NCBI GenBank assembly: GCA_030144725.1
Contig: JASKMD010000004.1
Span: 6,387,431 to 6,451,430 of the forward strand
DNA length: 64,000 bases
DNA from: Haematococcus lacustris
Taxonomy: Eukaryota; Chlorophyta; Chlorophyceae; Chlamydomonadales; Haematococcaceae
Direction of reading: 5' to 3'
The notes beneath the pieces are model-generated. The model ran no database searches. It saw nothing but the letters and a program-made list of their open reading frames with translations, and was not told the origin of the DNA. Made by a program: the position numbers and the translations under genes. Shown piece after piece: positions 47,595 to 59,530 of the stretch. The number at the start of each line of letters is the position of its first letter. Positions within the stretch are counted from its first letter, which is position 1.

Positions 47595-48827
47595 TATCGT
47601 GCGCGGCTAGCCTTACGAGTCCATTTAGGCAGGCTTGAGTGCACAATGATGCAAGCACATTGGCAAATGCTTGCATTTTTGTTGACGTTTGGGATTTGCA
47701 GCGGCTGCAGATCCCTGAACAATGCACCAACCACATCATCATTAGGTACTATGAAGCCATCTTCCTGACGAGAAGGTGTCGACTTCATGTGGCGGCAAGG
47801 GCTCGCCCCCATCCCACCCTCGTCCTCAGCTGCAAGCGACTGCAAGCTTGCCGTTACAGCAGCCATACCTGCAAACACCTGGTAGCTATTAGTGGCAGCG
47901 GAACATGGCACAGTGCTATTGGTACCGCACCATGGCGTGGCCTCAACCGGTTCATGCATCGTATCCATAGCAGACTACCACCCTTGTCGAGTCGTATGCA
48001 GGCCAATTGTATCAGCGCGCGTGTGTGTGTGCGGTGCATCACCCCCATGTTACCTGGCCCCCTTACCTGCCTCCAGCCCAGTTGCAGCAGTTGTTACACT
48101 GGTGTAACGGGGCATGGTGGCACACTGGTTCTCACACTCTTGATATCTGCTGCCCCACTGAGATGCGGGGAAGCCCAGAACTCAACCCATATAGCTAACT
48201 CAACCTCATCCTCGCTTTCATCCTGGCACAGGGATCAGCCCCACTGGCACCCTACCAACTGCTGTGCTATGCTGCAGGGCAGCGATCCAGCTGCAGCCGC
48301 GTGCCACAGGCACTGCAGCAAGCTCACCAGGCCTAAACGCTGGAAGTAGAGGTTGCTGCAACTTGTTTGTAGTAGCTGAGTGAGATTACCCACAGTCCAA
48401 CATGTTGTACCTTGTTGAATAAGTTTTGTTGGCCTGAAGGCTGGAAGTAAGAAGGCTGGTCACGTGCCGGTCCACATGCCGGTCCTGCTTGCCCCGTTTT
48501 TGCGAATCCCTCATCCACGCGGCTCCAGGCGCAGCTCGACGGATGATCCATGTCATGGACCATACCCGGTCATTGCCCTGCCGTGGCGTTGCCAACTACC
48601 GCAACGGCCGCCCGACCCGCGCTCCAAGACATCACGGAGTATCGAGCGAAAGGGGTTCCGCAAAGCTGAGGGTGTTGGACATCGCACGTGGGACATCACA
48701 CGGCTTACGCTGAAACGGCCCACACCTGCTTTTACCGCGCTGCGGTGCGTTGCGTTCGTGTCGTCATGCGCCGTGACGTAGTCGCCTTGGAGGCGCCGCG
48801 AGCAGCCCGTCACAGGCAGCCGGCAGC
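47595..48827. promoter_or_regulatory. Divergent intergenic region between AMSH and the hydrolase
   Basis: About 1.2 kb separating two gene starts on opposite strands, so it should carry both promoters. No TATA box, transposon or further gene was recognised. Several 60-240 residue open frames exist on both strands but have no exon structure or recognisable similarity. Confidence 0.45.
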
Positions 48828-49772
48828 ATGGGGAAGGGGAATAAGCTGAATGCGCACTACATGAGAGCTGCTCCTGATCCACCACCTCCTGCTGATCCAA
48901 CACCTCCTGCTGATCCAACATCTCCTGCTGCTCCACCTTTTCCTGCTGCTCTTTCCCCTCGTTCACCCCCCGCCTCCTGCTGCCACTGCAGCCACCACCC
49001 CTGCTGCCACTGCTGCTCCCCTGCCTTAGCTGCCATCACCCTACTGCTGAGCCTAGGTCTTGCGCGGCAGCAGCAGTCATGGCTGGATGACATCCCCTCC
49101 ACCCCTGCCCCCTCCACCCCCACCGCCATGGCACACGCTTCAGAAGCGCAGGCCACAAACAGGTCACCCCTGGCAAAACAACACAACTGGCCAAACCATC
49201 AGCATGGTCAAGGGCTGGGTGACAAACGAGAAATGGCAGATGCCTCACAACACCTGCTCCCTTCACCCCTGCTGCCACCTCTGCTGCCACCCCTGCCACC
49301 GCCGCCCACCCGCTACCGCCCCCGCCCCCTCCATTCCCGCCCACTTCACCCCCTCCCCACCCGCTGCCACCGCTACCCCAACCGCAACAGCCCCTGCCCC
49401 CTCCCCCTGCCCACCCCTGCCCTCCAGGTGCAGGTTGCTGCAGGGCAGGTTGTGATGGGCGCTCTGGACGCCTTGGCCCTGTGCTGGGCGCTGGCCCGTG
49501 TGCTGAGCCTGAGCCAGGCCGCCGTGGCCCTCACCCTGTGCCGCTGGCTGCTGGGCCTGGAGCGTGTGGGCAGCCTGCTGGAGCTGGGCCGGCGCTGCGT
49601 CACCGCGGGAGCCGCCGCCTGCTTCCGCCACACCTGGCTGCCGGAGAAGCGGCGCGCGTTCCAGCTGCTGGCCATGTCGGAGCAGTGGCTGGCCAGGCGG
49701 GACCAGGGCGTGGTGCTGGAGGACCTGGGCACGCAAGGGGCGGTGCAGGGGCTGTGGTGGGTGACCTACCCC

Positions 49773-49815
<43 letters not shown>

Positions 49816-52511
49816 GCTGCCGCTGCTGCTGCTGCTCCCGCTGCTGCTGGGACTAACAACATGAGGGGCAGGGGCGGGGGGGCTTCTGCTGCTGCTGGCA
49901 TCGTTGCTGCTGTCACTGCTGTGACTGGTTAGGGCCGCCAAGGGTGCACCATGTTCAGTATCACAGCTGGCTGCGCCATGGCTGCTGTCACAAAGGGTGC
50001 AACATGTTGGCGGGTGCAGCCTTGCTGAGGGTCGCCAAGGGTGCAACCGTCTTGTTCTCGTAGCTGGCTGCGGCAAGTGCCTGTTGCTGCTGGCCTGCTG
50101 AGCAGACCCTGCTGGGCTGGTGGGTGGCTGCAGGGTCAGGCCTGCCAGCCAGCGCCCAGGGGAGCGGGAGCTGTGGGTGCTGTATGTACACGGTAAGGTG
50201 GAGGGGGGAAGGTGGAAGGTGGAGGGGGGAGGGGGGAGGGGGGAGGGGGGAGGGGGGAGGGGGGAGGGGGGAGGGGGGAGGGGGGAGGGGGGAGGGGGGA
50301 GGGGGGAGGGGGGAGGGGGGAGGGGGGAGGGGGGAGGGGGGAGGGGGGAGGGGGGAGGGGGGAGGGGGGAGGGGGGAGGGGGGAGGGGGGAGGGGGGAGG
50401 GGGGAGGGGGGAGGGGGGAGGGGGGAGGGGGGAGGGGGGAGGGGGGAGGGGGGAGGGGGGAGGGGGGAGGGGGGAGGGGGGAGGGGGGAGGGGGGGGAGG
50501 ATTGTCAGCCCATCAGCCTGCCTGTGTGTCCAGCCCTACCCCTGCCCAGTGTGGTGTCCCGGCTGTTCTGGCGCTGGCCCTGGCTGCAGGAGGGGCCATG
50601 GTTGCCGGCGCCAGCGGCATGTATGCCCGCTCCTTTACCCGGCTGGTGCAGCAGCTGCAGGCGCTAGGGGTGTCTGCCCGGCTGCTGTCTGTGGAGTACC
50701 CGCTGGCCCCTGAGCAGCCGCACCCCGCTGCCCTGCAGGCCACCCTGGCTGCCTGGCGCCACCTGCTGCAGTGCAGCCAGCAGGGCCAGGGCAAGGCCTG
50801 CTACGCCATCAGTGAGCCACAACCCTCTTGAACAGACCACGCTGCGCCCTGCCTATGACATGCAGGCCAGGCGGCGTGTAGGGGCCAGGGAAGGGGGGTG
50901 GCGGGGTCACGCTGCAACCCTGCTGTCCTCCAGCCATAGTGGGGGTGGGGTGCGGGGCACTGCCTCATGGTCATACCCGCAGGCACACAGAGCACATGTG
51001 GAGCGCTGAGCTGTCCCCCACCACCCTGACACCCCCTGTCTGCTGCCCCCTGCCCCCTGCTGCTGCATCTTCCCTGCCCCCTGCTGCTGCCCCCTGCGCC
51101 ACCCCACCAGCTCATCTCCCCCTGCTGCCATGCCCTGATGTGTTGCCTGGCGGCTGCAGTGGGGGACTCAGCGGGGGGCAACCTGGCGCTGGCCTGCCTC
51201 ATGGCGCTGCATGAACAGAGCCAGCCTCAGCCCCAACCCAACTGCCCCCACCAGCCTGGCCAAACCCAGACTCCCCCCACCCAGCAGCCCGCCAGCCAGA
51301 CCCGGCCTCAGCTCGTTGGTGCCGTGCTCATCTCCCCCTGGCTGGACCTCTCCCCCTCCTCCCACTCCCACATCCACTGCGGCTCCCGCTGGCTCCCCCC
51401 GCCCCCCACCACCCCGCACATCTGGCCATGCACCCGGCAGGGCCTGCCGCCGCCCAGCCCCCGCCCCCTACCCAGCCACCCAGCCGGCCCCCTGCCAGGC
51501 GCCTCTCAGGACTGCCCCTGCTGGGCTGCGCAGCGCCAGCGCCTGGCCGCTGACATGCTCACCCCTGGCGACCTGAGGCACTGCGCTGAGCTGTATGCGC
51601 CGGGGCGGCTGGGCAGCCGGCTGGTGTCTCCCGCTGTGGCGCCTGGGTCTGACACGCAGCGGGTGCTGAGGGAGATGGTGGCGCAGCCGGTGCTGGTGCT
51701 GGCGGGAGGGGAGGAGATCATGCTGTGAGTGAGGGAGTGAGGGAGGGGGGCCATGTGCCATGGGTCTTGGCTATGGGCCGTGGGCCGTGTGACTGCCACC
51801 CCCATGGGAGGGTGAGAGGGGCGGGGGAGTGACAGAGATGCCAGGAGTGGTGTGATTGAAAGAGTGAGGTGGAGGTTTGAAGAGTGGGGTCACAGGGGCG
51901 TAGGAGTCCATGGCAGGGAGGACCATGAGGGGCATGGGGTTAGGAAGCAAGGGTAGGGAGAGGGGGTGTTGCATGCTCTTGCATGCGGTCTGCATGCACT
52001 GCTCTGCAAAGTGCGTCCACATGCACAGTGAGTTGCATGCTTATTATTCCTCATGCACCCATGCATCGTGTGAAGCGGGATCGCTTGGCCTGCTGCCTGC
52101 TGCCTTGCTCTGCCCAGGCCGGACATTCAGCGGTGGGCAGACAGCGTCAACCAGCCCTTCGCCCCGCTGGGCAGAGCTGCACAGCGCCATGCAGCCGCGG
52201 TGGCCATGCAGGCGCTCGGGGCTGAGCCAGGCAAGTCAGCAACTCAGGACCTGGCAGCAGCTAATGGCAAGGTGGCAGCACAGGACATGGTACCGGGGAG
52301 CCACACAGCAGCTGTGGCAAACGGCACAGCAGCAGGCATTGCCATGGATGGTAGTGGGGGGGCGGCGGAGCAGGTGGTGCAGCAGGTGGTGGACTTGCAG
52401 GTGGTGGCGGGGGCGGTGCATGTCTACCCCCTGCTGCCGGGTCATGGCCCGCACTGGGCAGCTGTGGGTCGCTACCTCGCAAGCTGCGTGGCAGCAGCAG
52501 CAGCAGGCTGA
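48828..52511 (+). CDS. Alpha/beta hydrolase, HSL/steryl-acetyl-hydrolase-like
   Basis: Probable esterase or lipase of the GDXG group. The proposed start is MGKGNKLNAHYMR at 48828, uncertain because the following 560 bp is low-complexity and may be intron. Exons: 49428-49760 (GQVVMGALDALALCWALARV ... RHTWLPEKRRAFQLL), 50153-50192 (ELWVLYVHG), 50590-50811 (GAMVAGASGMYARSFTRLVQ ... LLSVEYPLAPEQPHPAAL), 51160-51724 (GDSAGGNLALACLMAL ... LVGAVLISPWLDLS) and 52118-52511 to a TGA. The oxyanion-hole motif HGG is split by a 397-bp intron that is nearly all repeat. The catalytic serine is in GDSAGG and the histidine in LLPGHGPHW; the acid is probably in AGGEEIMLPD. The 51160 exon has a Pro/Ser-rich insert between SPWLDLS and the next strand. 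Phases agree from 50153 to the stop. Confidence 0.85.
50206..50499. repeat. (GGGGGGA)n array in hydrolase intron
   Basis: About 40 copies of a seven-base unit with the hydrolase-sense strand G-rich, directly after the GTAAGG donor at 50193. Confidence 0.97.
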
Positions 52512-52996
52512 TGCAGTGCAGTGGGTGGGGTGCAGTGCAGGTCAAGAGGTATGGGGTGCATGGGGATGCAGCACCTGCAGCTGCTCCTGCTGGTGTGACA
52601 GCGCTTAGTGGTTTTGAAGCTGTTATACATGCTGCCACTGTAGCTGTGGGGCAGGAGCTAAGTGTGACACGGCGTGAGAGTGAGAGGCAGGGCAGCCTGC
52701 AGATCTACGCGGTAGCTTCAAAAGCCGCTTCGTGGTCAAACGCGATCCTCGCTTCGTGAGGAAGTGGGCGATGTTTGCTGTGTAGTGGGAGCGCAGCCAA
52801 ATTGTTGATCTTGTTGCTTTGTACAGCAGGCCTAGTCCTTTTGGATTAGTGGTTAGACCTCGACGGCCATCTTCAGTGAGCCATGTAAGCACTGAGTAAC
52901 ATCTGTACCCACGCCAACCCCAAATGCTGATGCCAATGCCTCTGTCACTGCCCATGGCACTATTGCAGTGCAAAGCTACATACATCGCAGACAGCC
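52512..52996. other. Convergent intergenic region
   Basis: The 3' ends of the hydrolase (plus) and the cytochrome c synthase (minus) face each other here. A TGTAA at about 52,884 fits the algal poly(A) signal for the hydrolase. Confidence 0.5.
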
Positions 52997-55470
52997 TCAT
53001 TGCCACATGCCACGCGTCATCCAGCGTGCTTGCATCACTATACGGTCCCACGCCGCCCCAAAGCTGTCCAATGCTGGGCGGGTGTCTAAGAACATGGCAG
53101 CGGGGGGACCGCCCGGCTGCGGTACACCGGCGTAGAAATCGATGACGTATCTGACCTGTAGCCGGCGCCGGACAGCACACACCGCCTTGGGGAACCAACC
53201 GCCAGATATTGATACATGTGGACGACATGCAGCCCGACCATGAAGCTTACTTGCATGAAGGTGTCTCACATGAACCTTCCCTAGCAACAATCTTACCTCT
53301 CCCAATTTCCCACTACCTAACTCCACCCCGTCCACTATTTTCGTTCTTTAGTGCGATTAGTGGTAGGTAGTTCCACAACGACTGCAAGGTCACGGGTCTG
53401 AACCCACCTAGAGGCGTAGCAGTAGACTACTCTTTTGGCCTAAGTATGCAAAGAGCTGCAATTTCAAGGCACCAACTTCCCTTTATGTACGCTTGTAGCC
53501 GAGTCTTTCTTTCCCACTACCTACACAGCTACAAGGCTCACTTTAATGTAGGTCACAGGCAAGAAGCAAACGTGGCATTCTGGAGTGTGTTCTCTTCACT
53601 GTCTTGATATACGTCAAGATATAGCGCTAGGCAAGCTCCCAGGCTACCTTGTCTGGCTCCCCATAGTGGCCATGCGGTCATGCTGCTTGAAGTTGCAGGC
53701 CCTGTGTGCTGCCGCCTCACCTGGTGCCCACAGCGGTCCACCACCCAGTCGTGCCTGTCAAAGGGCAGCGCATACCCCAGGGCGTTCAGGAGGCGGGCCT
53801 TGGGAGACAGGTCAGCAGGGCGGCCCTGGAAGCGCACCAGGCGCGGCCCCTGAGGGCAGTCTGCGCAGTGCAGGGCTTCCCAGGCCTTCACCTGCACAGC
53901 GCATGCCAGGGCGCCCCCCAGGGCTGACTACGCAGCACGCTATCTATGTGTGAGAGAGTATGAGATGAATGAATACGCAAACAAAGGTATGGCATGCAGA
54001 CGACAATATTGACCAAGACCAAGACAGACTGTAACTCTGCAGCTTGCACGAGGGACAGGTAACACAGCACGCTATGTGAGCTCTGGCACGAACTGACCCT
54101 GGCCTCTCGCCAGACATCTGTCTTTGCACTGGCCTCAGGCTAGGCCCTCACCTCTGCCCAAGCCCGCTCATTGACTGAGTTGTGAATGGCCACCACAGTG
54201 CTCATGTCTTGTGCAGCCGGCTGCCAACCCTGCAGCGGCAGGGAGCGGGTGGGGTGGGGTGGGGTGGGGTGGGGTGGGGTGGGGTGGGGTGGGGTGGGGT
54301 GGGGTGGGGTGGGGTGGGGTGGGGTGGGGTGGGGTGGGGTGGGGTGGGGTGGGGTGGGGTGGGGCGGGGTCCTGGATACCCAAGCTTGCCTTGCGCTGCA
54401 TGGCATTGTAAAACATCTGCTCAGACGGATACATCCACACTTGCTCCGCCTGCTGTCCGCCTGAGCCCTGGGGCAGCTGCTGGTGTGCAGGCAGCGTGTC
54501 AGGCGGAGCCGCCATGGGGATGCTGCTACGTTGGCGACTTACCCCCAGGGCAGGGCTTGTGTCTGCGCATGCAAGTAGGTGTATAGGCAGGGGCCCAGGT
54601 CACATTTGCCAAGTGCATAGAAGTAACACTGTGCAGGTGTGATGCAGCATGCAAGTGGTCGGTCTTGGGTGGGGTTGTGAACAGGCGTAGCAAATGACAC
54701 GACTTACGAGCATACATAACAGTCATGTCCATGCCATCCACCTTCTACAAGCATTCTGTTATGTGTGCATGCATGTGTGAGTGAAGTGTGATGTGAGGCT
54801 GAAGGGTTGCTGGCCTGTGGTGAGAGGGGCTGGGCCTGTGGTCCCGGCGCCATGGAGCTGTCGGGCTGTGGGGTCAGGGACCTGGAACACACCCCGCCGC
54901 CACCTCCTGCCTACCTGGGCTGCTAGGCGCTCCCTGGCCCTGGCCTGTGGCAGCAGGTTGGGGTGTTGGAGGAGGCGCCACATCAGGTGATGCTGGCTTG
55001 GGCCACCAGCCCCAGCTTCTGGGCTGCTTGTGGGTGATGCTGCCAGAGCTCACCACTCCTCCACTGACACCTGCAGCGTGCAAAGTGCTGCTTTGCTCCA
55101 CTGTGCGAGAGAGGGGTGTAGTCCCAACCACGCAGCCCCCATACCCTGCTCTGTACGCTTTTACCCCATACCTTAATCCCCCCTCTTTGGCCACAGACCT
55201 GCCTTACTGACAGTCACGTGCCAATGCCTGCACTGCCTCACCTTCTGCAGCACCAGTTGATGCGCCTGGCTGACTGTACAGTTCCAAAGGCAGCTGGGTT
55301 AAGGGGTGGAAAGCCTCCTTGCTGTTTGTGGGCAAGACGACAGGACAACTGCTGCTGCTGCCACTGCTGCTGCGGCAAGGTGGCTCTTGCTGTGGCGAAA
55401 GGCGTGGACTTGTATCATGTTCCGTGGACCGGGGTGACACAACCTGGTCACCTGCGTACATGGGGTTTGG
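52997..55470 (-). CDS. HCCS: Holocytochrome c synthase (cytochrome c haem lyase)
   Basis: Attaches haem to apocytochrome c in the mitochondrial intermembrane space (System III). Exons: 55242-55470 (contains [13 protein letters not shown], a Cys-Pro haem-contact motif), 54915-55070, 54390-54562 (RSSIPM ... [17 protein letters not shown]), 54152-54229 ([20 protein letters not shown]), 53721-53891 ([20 protein letters not shown] ... [15 protein letters not shown]) and 52997-53155 ([16 protein letters not shown] to a TGA). The family hallmarks [14 protein letters not shown], VxxIHNxxNE, PFDRHDWxVDRCG and IDFY are all present, including the essential histidine in HNSVNE. Phases agree at all junctions. 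The intron after 54390 starts with GC, not GT. The 5' end is not fixed: an ATG near 55,626 opening MSTTASFARAHKTFVKLSDV may be the first exon, but its phase does not match. Confidence 0.92.
53345..53412 (+). other. Possible tRNA-derived SINE head
   Basis: TAGTGCGATTAGTGG resembles an A box and GGGTCTGAACCC, about 45 bp on, resembles a B box of RNA polymerase III. It lies in an HCCS intron. The two boxes do not fold into a good complete cloverleaf, so this is not called a tRNA gene. Confidence 0.25.
54249..54369. repeat. (GGGGT)n array in HCCS intron
   Basis: About 24 copies of a five-base unit in the intron with the GC donor. HCCS-sense strand is C-rich. Confidence 0.96.
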
Positions 55471-56198
55471 CTGCCTCAGGTGGCATGATGGTGGCAGACA
55501 GCGCGGGTTATTCGGCTGGCGCACCCTGTCTCTGCGATTGCGCCCCTCCGCAGTCGACGCCCGATGTGACGTCGGAAAGCTTGACAAACGTCTTGTGTGC
55601 GCGCGCAAAACTGGCTGTTGTGCTCATCAATGAGCATTAGGTTTAAGTGGAAAGGCTAGTGGAAGTGGAAAGGCTAGTGGAAAGGCTAGGGGAGTAGTGA
55701 ATGGTTGCATGCACATGTTCTTAATGCTCACAACATGCACACGATCTTGATGCTGCCCACTCCACGCCAACGTGTACGCGTTCAAGGTAGACCTGTAGCC
55801 TTTGCTGAGCTTATGTTTGCAATCCCTTTCCATTACGAGAAAATCACAAATCGTTATATAGTCGTAAAGTTGACATTATACAGATGTCGGGACGTGAGAG
55901 GGCTATTACGGGTTGATAATCACAATTACAGCTTTTACGGGAAAGATGAAAAATGTGCACCACACTGAACTCAACCAACGAGCACCCTACAACTTACGAC
56001 GCAAAGCGCTAACCCTGCCACACGCAGTTATTTGCTACACAAATAAAAACAGTCCAGTCGTCCAGTTGAAGCAATCTGCACAAAACGCGCGATTGGCGAC
56101 AACATTGGCAAGGGCAATACGGCACTCCGGAGCAGTCTGCACATGGTGATTAAGCGCAAATAGGGAGCAGGTCATGCAGCTAGAGTTAAGCATGTTGA
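55471..56198. other. Intergenic region upstream of HCCS
   Basis: Probably holds the HCCS promoter and any upstream exon. A GGAAAGGCTAGTG motif repeats three times at 55,648-55,690. GC content drops sharply at 55,790-56,110. No gene recognised. Confidence 0.45.
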
Positions 56199-58910
56199 GG
56201 CATGGGCGGCAGCTAGAGCAACATGACCCGTCCAGCAGCAGCCATGTGCACTACTACCTAGGCAATGAGGGGCAGTAGGCCGCACAGAGCAGCAGCCAGG
56301 GGTAACAAGGTCAGCAGTCAGCAGCAGCCAGTGATGGGTAATACAAGATACGTGTATCGATACAGATACGTATTTTTTGTATAATACAAAAATACACGTA
56401 TCGTATTAAAAAATACAAGTGCCGGCCGGCAAGTTGCCTTAAAATGGAAGCCATCAGTTTGCCTTCAGATGAAGCTCCTTTGTGACAAAGGGACACGCAA
56501 CGCTCTCTTATGGCACTAGCGGGGCTAGTCTAAGCCGATATCGAGTTGGGCTGGGTCATGCAGAAACCGAGCTGGTCTATAAGACGCGAGCATTAGTAGC
56601 TGCTTAAGCCTCAGCCTCGTCGTTTGCGTCGCTGCCACTGCACTCTTCGCTGTTTGCCGCTGAATTTGACGCCTCCGAATCTGACCAGGGCACAGGATGT
56701 CTGTCAGCATCCAGCTGCTGCGTGCGCCGGAGGAGGCGCGAGTTGCTGAAGTTGAACACCAGCATTGAGGCTCGGGAAGTGGTGAGTCTCAGGATACATA
56801 TCATGCAACGCTCTCACAGCGGCTGGCATGACTGCAGCACTGTCGGTCACGATGGCCACGAACATGTGCACCCCCACGGCCTGCACCACGCGGTGCATCC
56901 GCTGAGCTGTGTATATGGCGTCCACCCTCACTGTGGTGTCAGGGCCCACTGTGCTGTTAACGGAGCTGTGGAAGTAGGCGCCCAGGGCACACACAAGCAG
57001 GTAGTTGCTGATGTGGTGACCGTTGATGTCCTTGTACCCGTCCGTCACCAGTGACACGCCTGATCTTTGAAACTGCTGCTGGAAGGGCTCCAAGGCCTTG
57101 GTAAGGGTGTCCTTGGCCTGCACACAACCAGCTCACAAGCCACATGCCCATGCTCACATGCCCGCCCACTGTGCACTGTACATCATGCGTTTGCAAGCTT
57201 GGGCTGTTTAGAACCAATACTGACCCTGATGAGCATGGGTCCAGCCAGCGTCTTGCGTGTGGGAGGGCTGTAGCGCGTATGAGGCGGCAGCTTGCGGGCC
57301 AGACGGATGATTTCTGCCATCTCAGGCTTGCGAGGTGTGTCGAAAGGCAGGCCGTTGGCATAAACAAGCCAGCCGAAGGCTACATCCAGCTCTCTAACAA
57401 CAGCTGCAGTGCTTGATGCAGTGGCTGCTGGGCTGATAGGAAGCTTGGCCGGACTGACTGTTGGGCACCTGGCACCGGTTCCACCAGTGTTAAAGTTGAG
57501 CGTACGCTTGGCCTTCGCTGCCGTTGCCTTCTCCTTGGCGTCTACAATTCGCGTGCCGAAGAGCAGCTTGACAGCATTGGGCGCAGCAGCGCATCGGCAC
57601 ATGTGGTCGCGAATACGGGTGGCTCCTCCGCTGAACTTGGCGTGGCAGTAGTTGCACGAGATGCTATGGCCGTGGAGCAGCTTCGTTGAGGTGACATGTT
57701 GCCACTCGAGGCTGGAAGGCTTTCCGCCGTCGCCGTCCTGCCCAGCCATCAAGGACAGGCTGCGGGACTGGCTACGCTGCTCATAGCTGCTCCTTTCCCG
57801 CGTGACATGTCGCCTCTGTATCGCTGTATTGTATCGATACAAAAAATACACGTTTTTTCGTGTATATTCTTGTATTTTCTGTATCGATACATGTATTACC
57901 CATCACTGGCAGCAGCTGGGCGTAGCACGCGGCATGGGCGGCAGCTAGAGCAACATGACGCGTCCGGCAGCAGCCATGTGCACTACTACCTAGGCAATGA
58001 GGGGCAGTAGGCCGGACAGAGCAGCAGCCAGGGGTAACAGCGTCAGGAGTCAGCAGCAGCTGGGCGTAGCACGCGGCATGGGCGGCAGCTAGAGCAACAT
58101 GACGCGTCCGGCAGCAGCCATGTGCACTACTACCTAGGCAATGAGGGGCAGTAGGCCGGACAGAGCAGCAGCCAGGGGTAACAGCGTCAGGAGTCAGCAG
58201 CAGCTGGGCGTAGCACGCGGCATGGGCGGCAGCTAGAGCAACATGACGCGTCCGGCAGCAGCCATATGCACTACTACCTAGGCAATGAGGGGCAGTAGGC
58301 CGCACGGAAGGGCAGCAGCCAGAGGTAACAGCATCAGCAGTCAGCAGCAACTGGGCGTAGCACGCGGCATGGGCAGCAGCTAGGGCGACATGACGCGTCT
58401 GGCAGCAGCCACATGCAATAATTCCCAGGCAACGAGGTGCGGTAGGTTGCAGGGAAAGGCAACAGGCAGGGGTGGCAGGGTCAGCAATAGGCAGCAACAA
58501 GGGACTGTGGAGGGCAGGCAGCACCATTGGGTGAAGCATGCGGCATGGGCAGCAGCTAGGGCGACATGACGCGTCTGGCAGCAGCCACGTGCAATAATTC
58601 CTAGGCAACGAGGTGCAGTAGGTTGCAGGGAAAGGCAACAGGCAGGGGTGGCAGGGTCAGCAATAGGCAGCAACAAGGTGTTGTGGAGGGCAGGCAGCAC
58701 CATAGGGAGAAGCATGCGGCATGGGCAGCAGCTAGGGCGACATGACGCGTCCGGCAACAGCCACGTGCAATAATTCCTAGGCAACGAGGTGCAGTAGGTT
58801 GCAGGGAAAGGCAGTAGGCATGGGTTGCAGGGTCAGCCAAGGGGCTGTGGAGGGTGAAGCATGCGGCATGGGCAGCAGCTAGGGGATGTATGAAGCAGGC
58901 TGCAGCAGCT
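56199..58910. repeat. ~144-bp satellite array, interrupted by a hAT
   Basis: The GGCATGGGC landmark recurs at 56199, 57931, 58075, 58219, 58366, 58542, 58718 and 58864. Spacing is 144, 144 and 147 bp, then 176 and 176 bp in diverged units with an extra block. Removing the hAT and one copy of its target duplication leaves exactly 144 bp between 56199 and 57931. Confidence 0.92.
56329..57908 (-). mobile_element. Internally deleted hAT transposon, 1,580 bp
   Basis: Ends are CAGTGATGGGTAATACA and its reverse complement at 57892-57908, flanked by a perfect 8-bp duplication GCAGCAGC (56321-56328 and 57909-57916). On the minus strand the transposase starts with a BED-type zinc finger (SCNYCHAKFSGGATRIRDHM, near 57,640), then FGWLVYANGLPFDTPRKPEM, an intron at about 57,220-57,124, and GVSLVTDGYKDINGHHISNY with IVTDSAAV, the DUF659 region. 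The reading then jumps to a tail resembling LVFNFSNSRLLRR followed by acidic repeats. The middle and C-terminal catalytic and dimerisation parts are absent. TATCGATACA motifs repeat inside both ends. Non-autonomous. Confidence 0.9.
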
Positions 58911-59530
58911 AGAGGCAAGGGGCAACTAGGCAAGGGGCAGGGTAGGTAGACAGCGAGATTATCCGCACATAGCAACAGCAAGGGGCAGTTAGATAATGGC
59001 AGAGATCGGGTGAAACCCAGCATCCGCCTACTGTATGGAGGATAGCCTTGAGACACTCCAAAGCGCGGAGAGCTCCATCGTCGCCACAGCGGAACGACAG
59101 TTTCAGCTTGCTACGACAGCTGAATTACGGCTCGACTTGCGTGACCAAGCTGAGATGCCTCTTCAGCCAAGGATGCAGAGGTACCCGCGATCGCTGCAAC
59201 TGCATTGTTAGGCTGCGCGACTTGGGATTCTGCGTGGGAGCAAGATGCAAAGTTAGGCCAATGCTGGTCAACGCGGTTACCATGGTCAACGCGGTTACCA
59301 TAATGTTCTCACCTGCTAGTCTTGCTGCCGCAAGACGTGCAGTCGCGACCTCGAACGGAGGGGGTTGAACGGAGGGATGTCTGACTCGTGGTCGCTTTGG
59401 TCATCCACTTCATCGTCCATATCATCGGTGCAGCTGACCGTGTATATGCTATCGGGCATGATGGCTGAGACTACGATGAAGACTGGGACAAGAGCTTGGG
59501 ACTCAAACTCAGGCAGGAGTGAGAAGTGGG
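58911..59530. other. Intergenic, no confident gene
   Basis: A minus-strand frame from 59,459 starts MPDSIYTVSCTDDMDDEVDD and is acidic, possibly a first exon of an unseen gene, but it ends after 47 residues. GTCAACGCGGTTACCAT is present twice in tandem at 59,269-59,300. Confidence 0.35.

Noticed and set aside
47639..48349. 236-residue plus-strand frame upstream of AMSH
   Set aside because: No recognisable domain, no exon structure, and it overlaps the AMSH promoter region on the opposite strand.
54759..54983. Reading of the HCCS exon as [19 protein letters not shown]
   Set aside because: This frame does not join its neighbours in phase; the alternative frame ([19 protein letters not shown]) joins both sides and fits the family's Pro-rich N-terminal part.
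57781..58638. 285-residue minus-strand frame with internal repeats
   Set aside because: Reads through the 144-bp satellite, whose period is a multiple of three; it crosses a hAT end, so it cannot be one gene.
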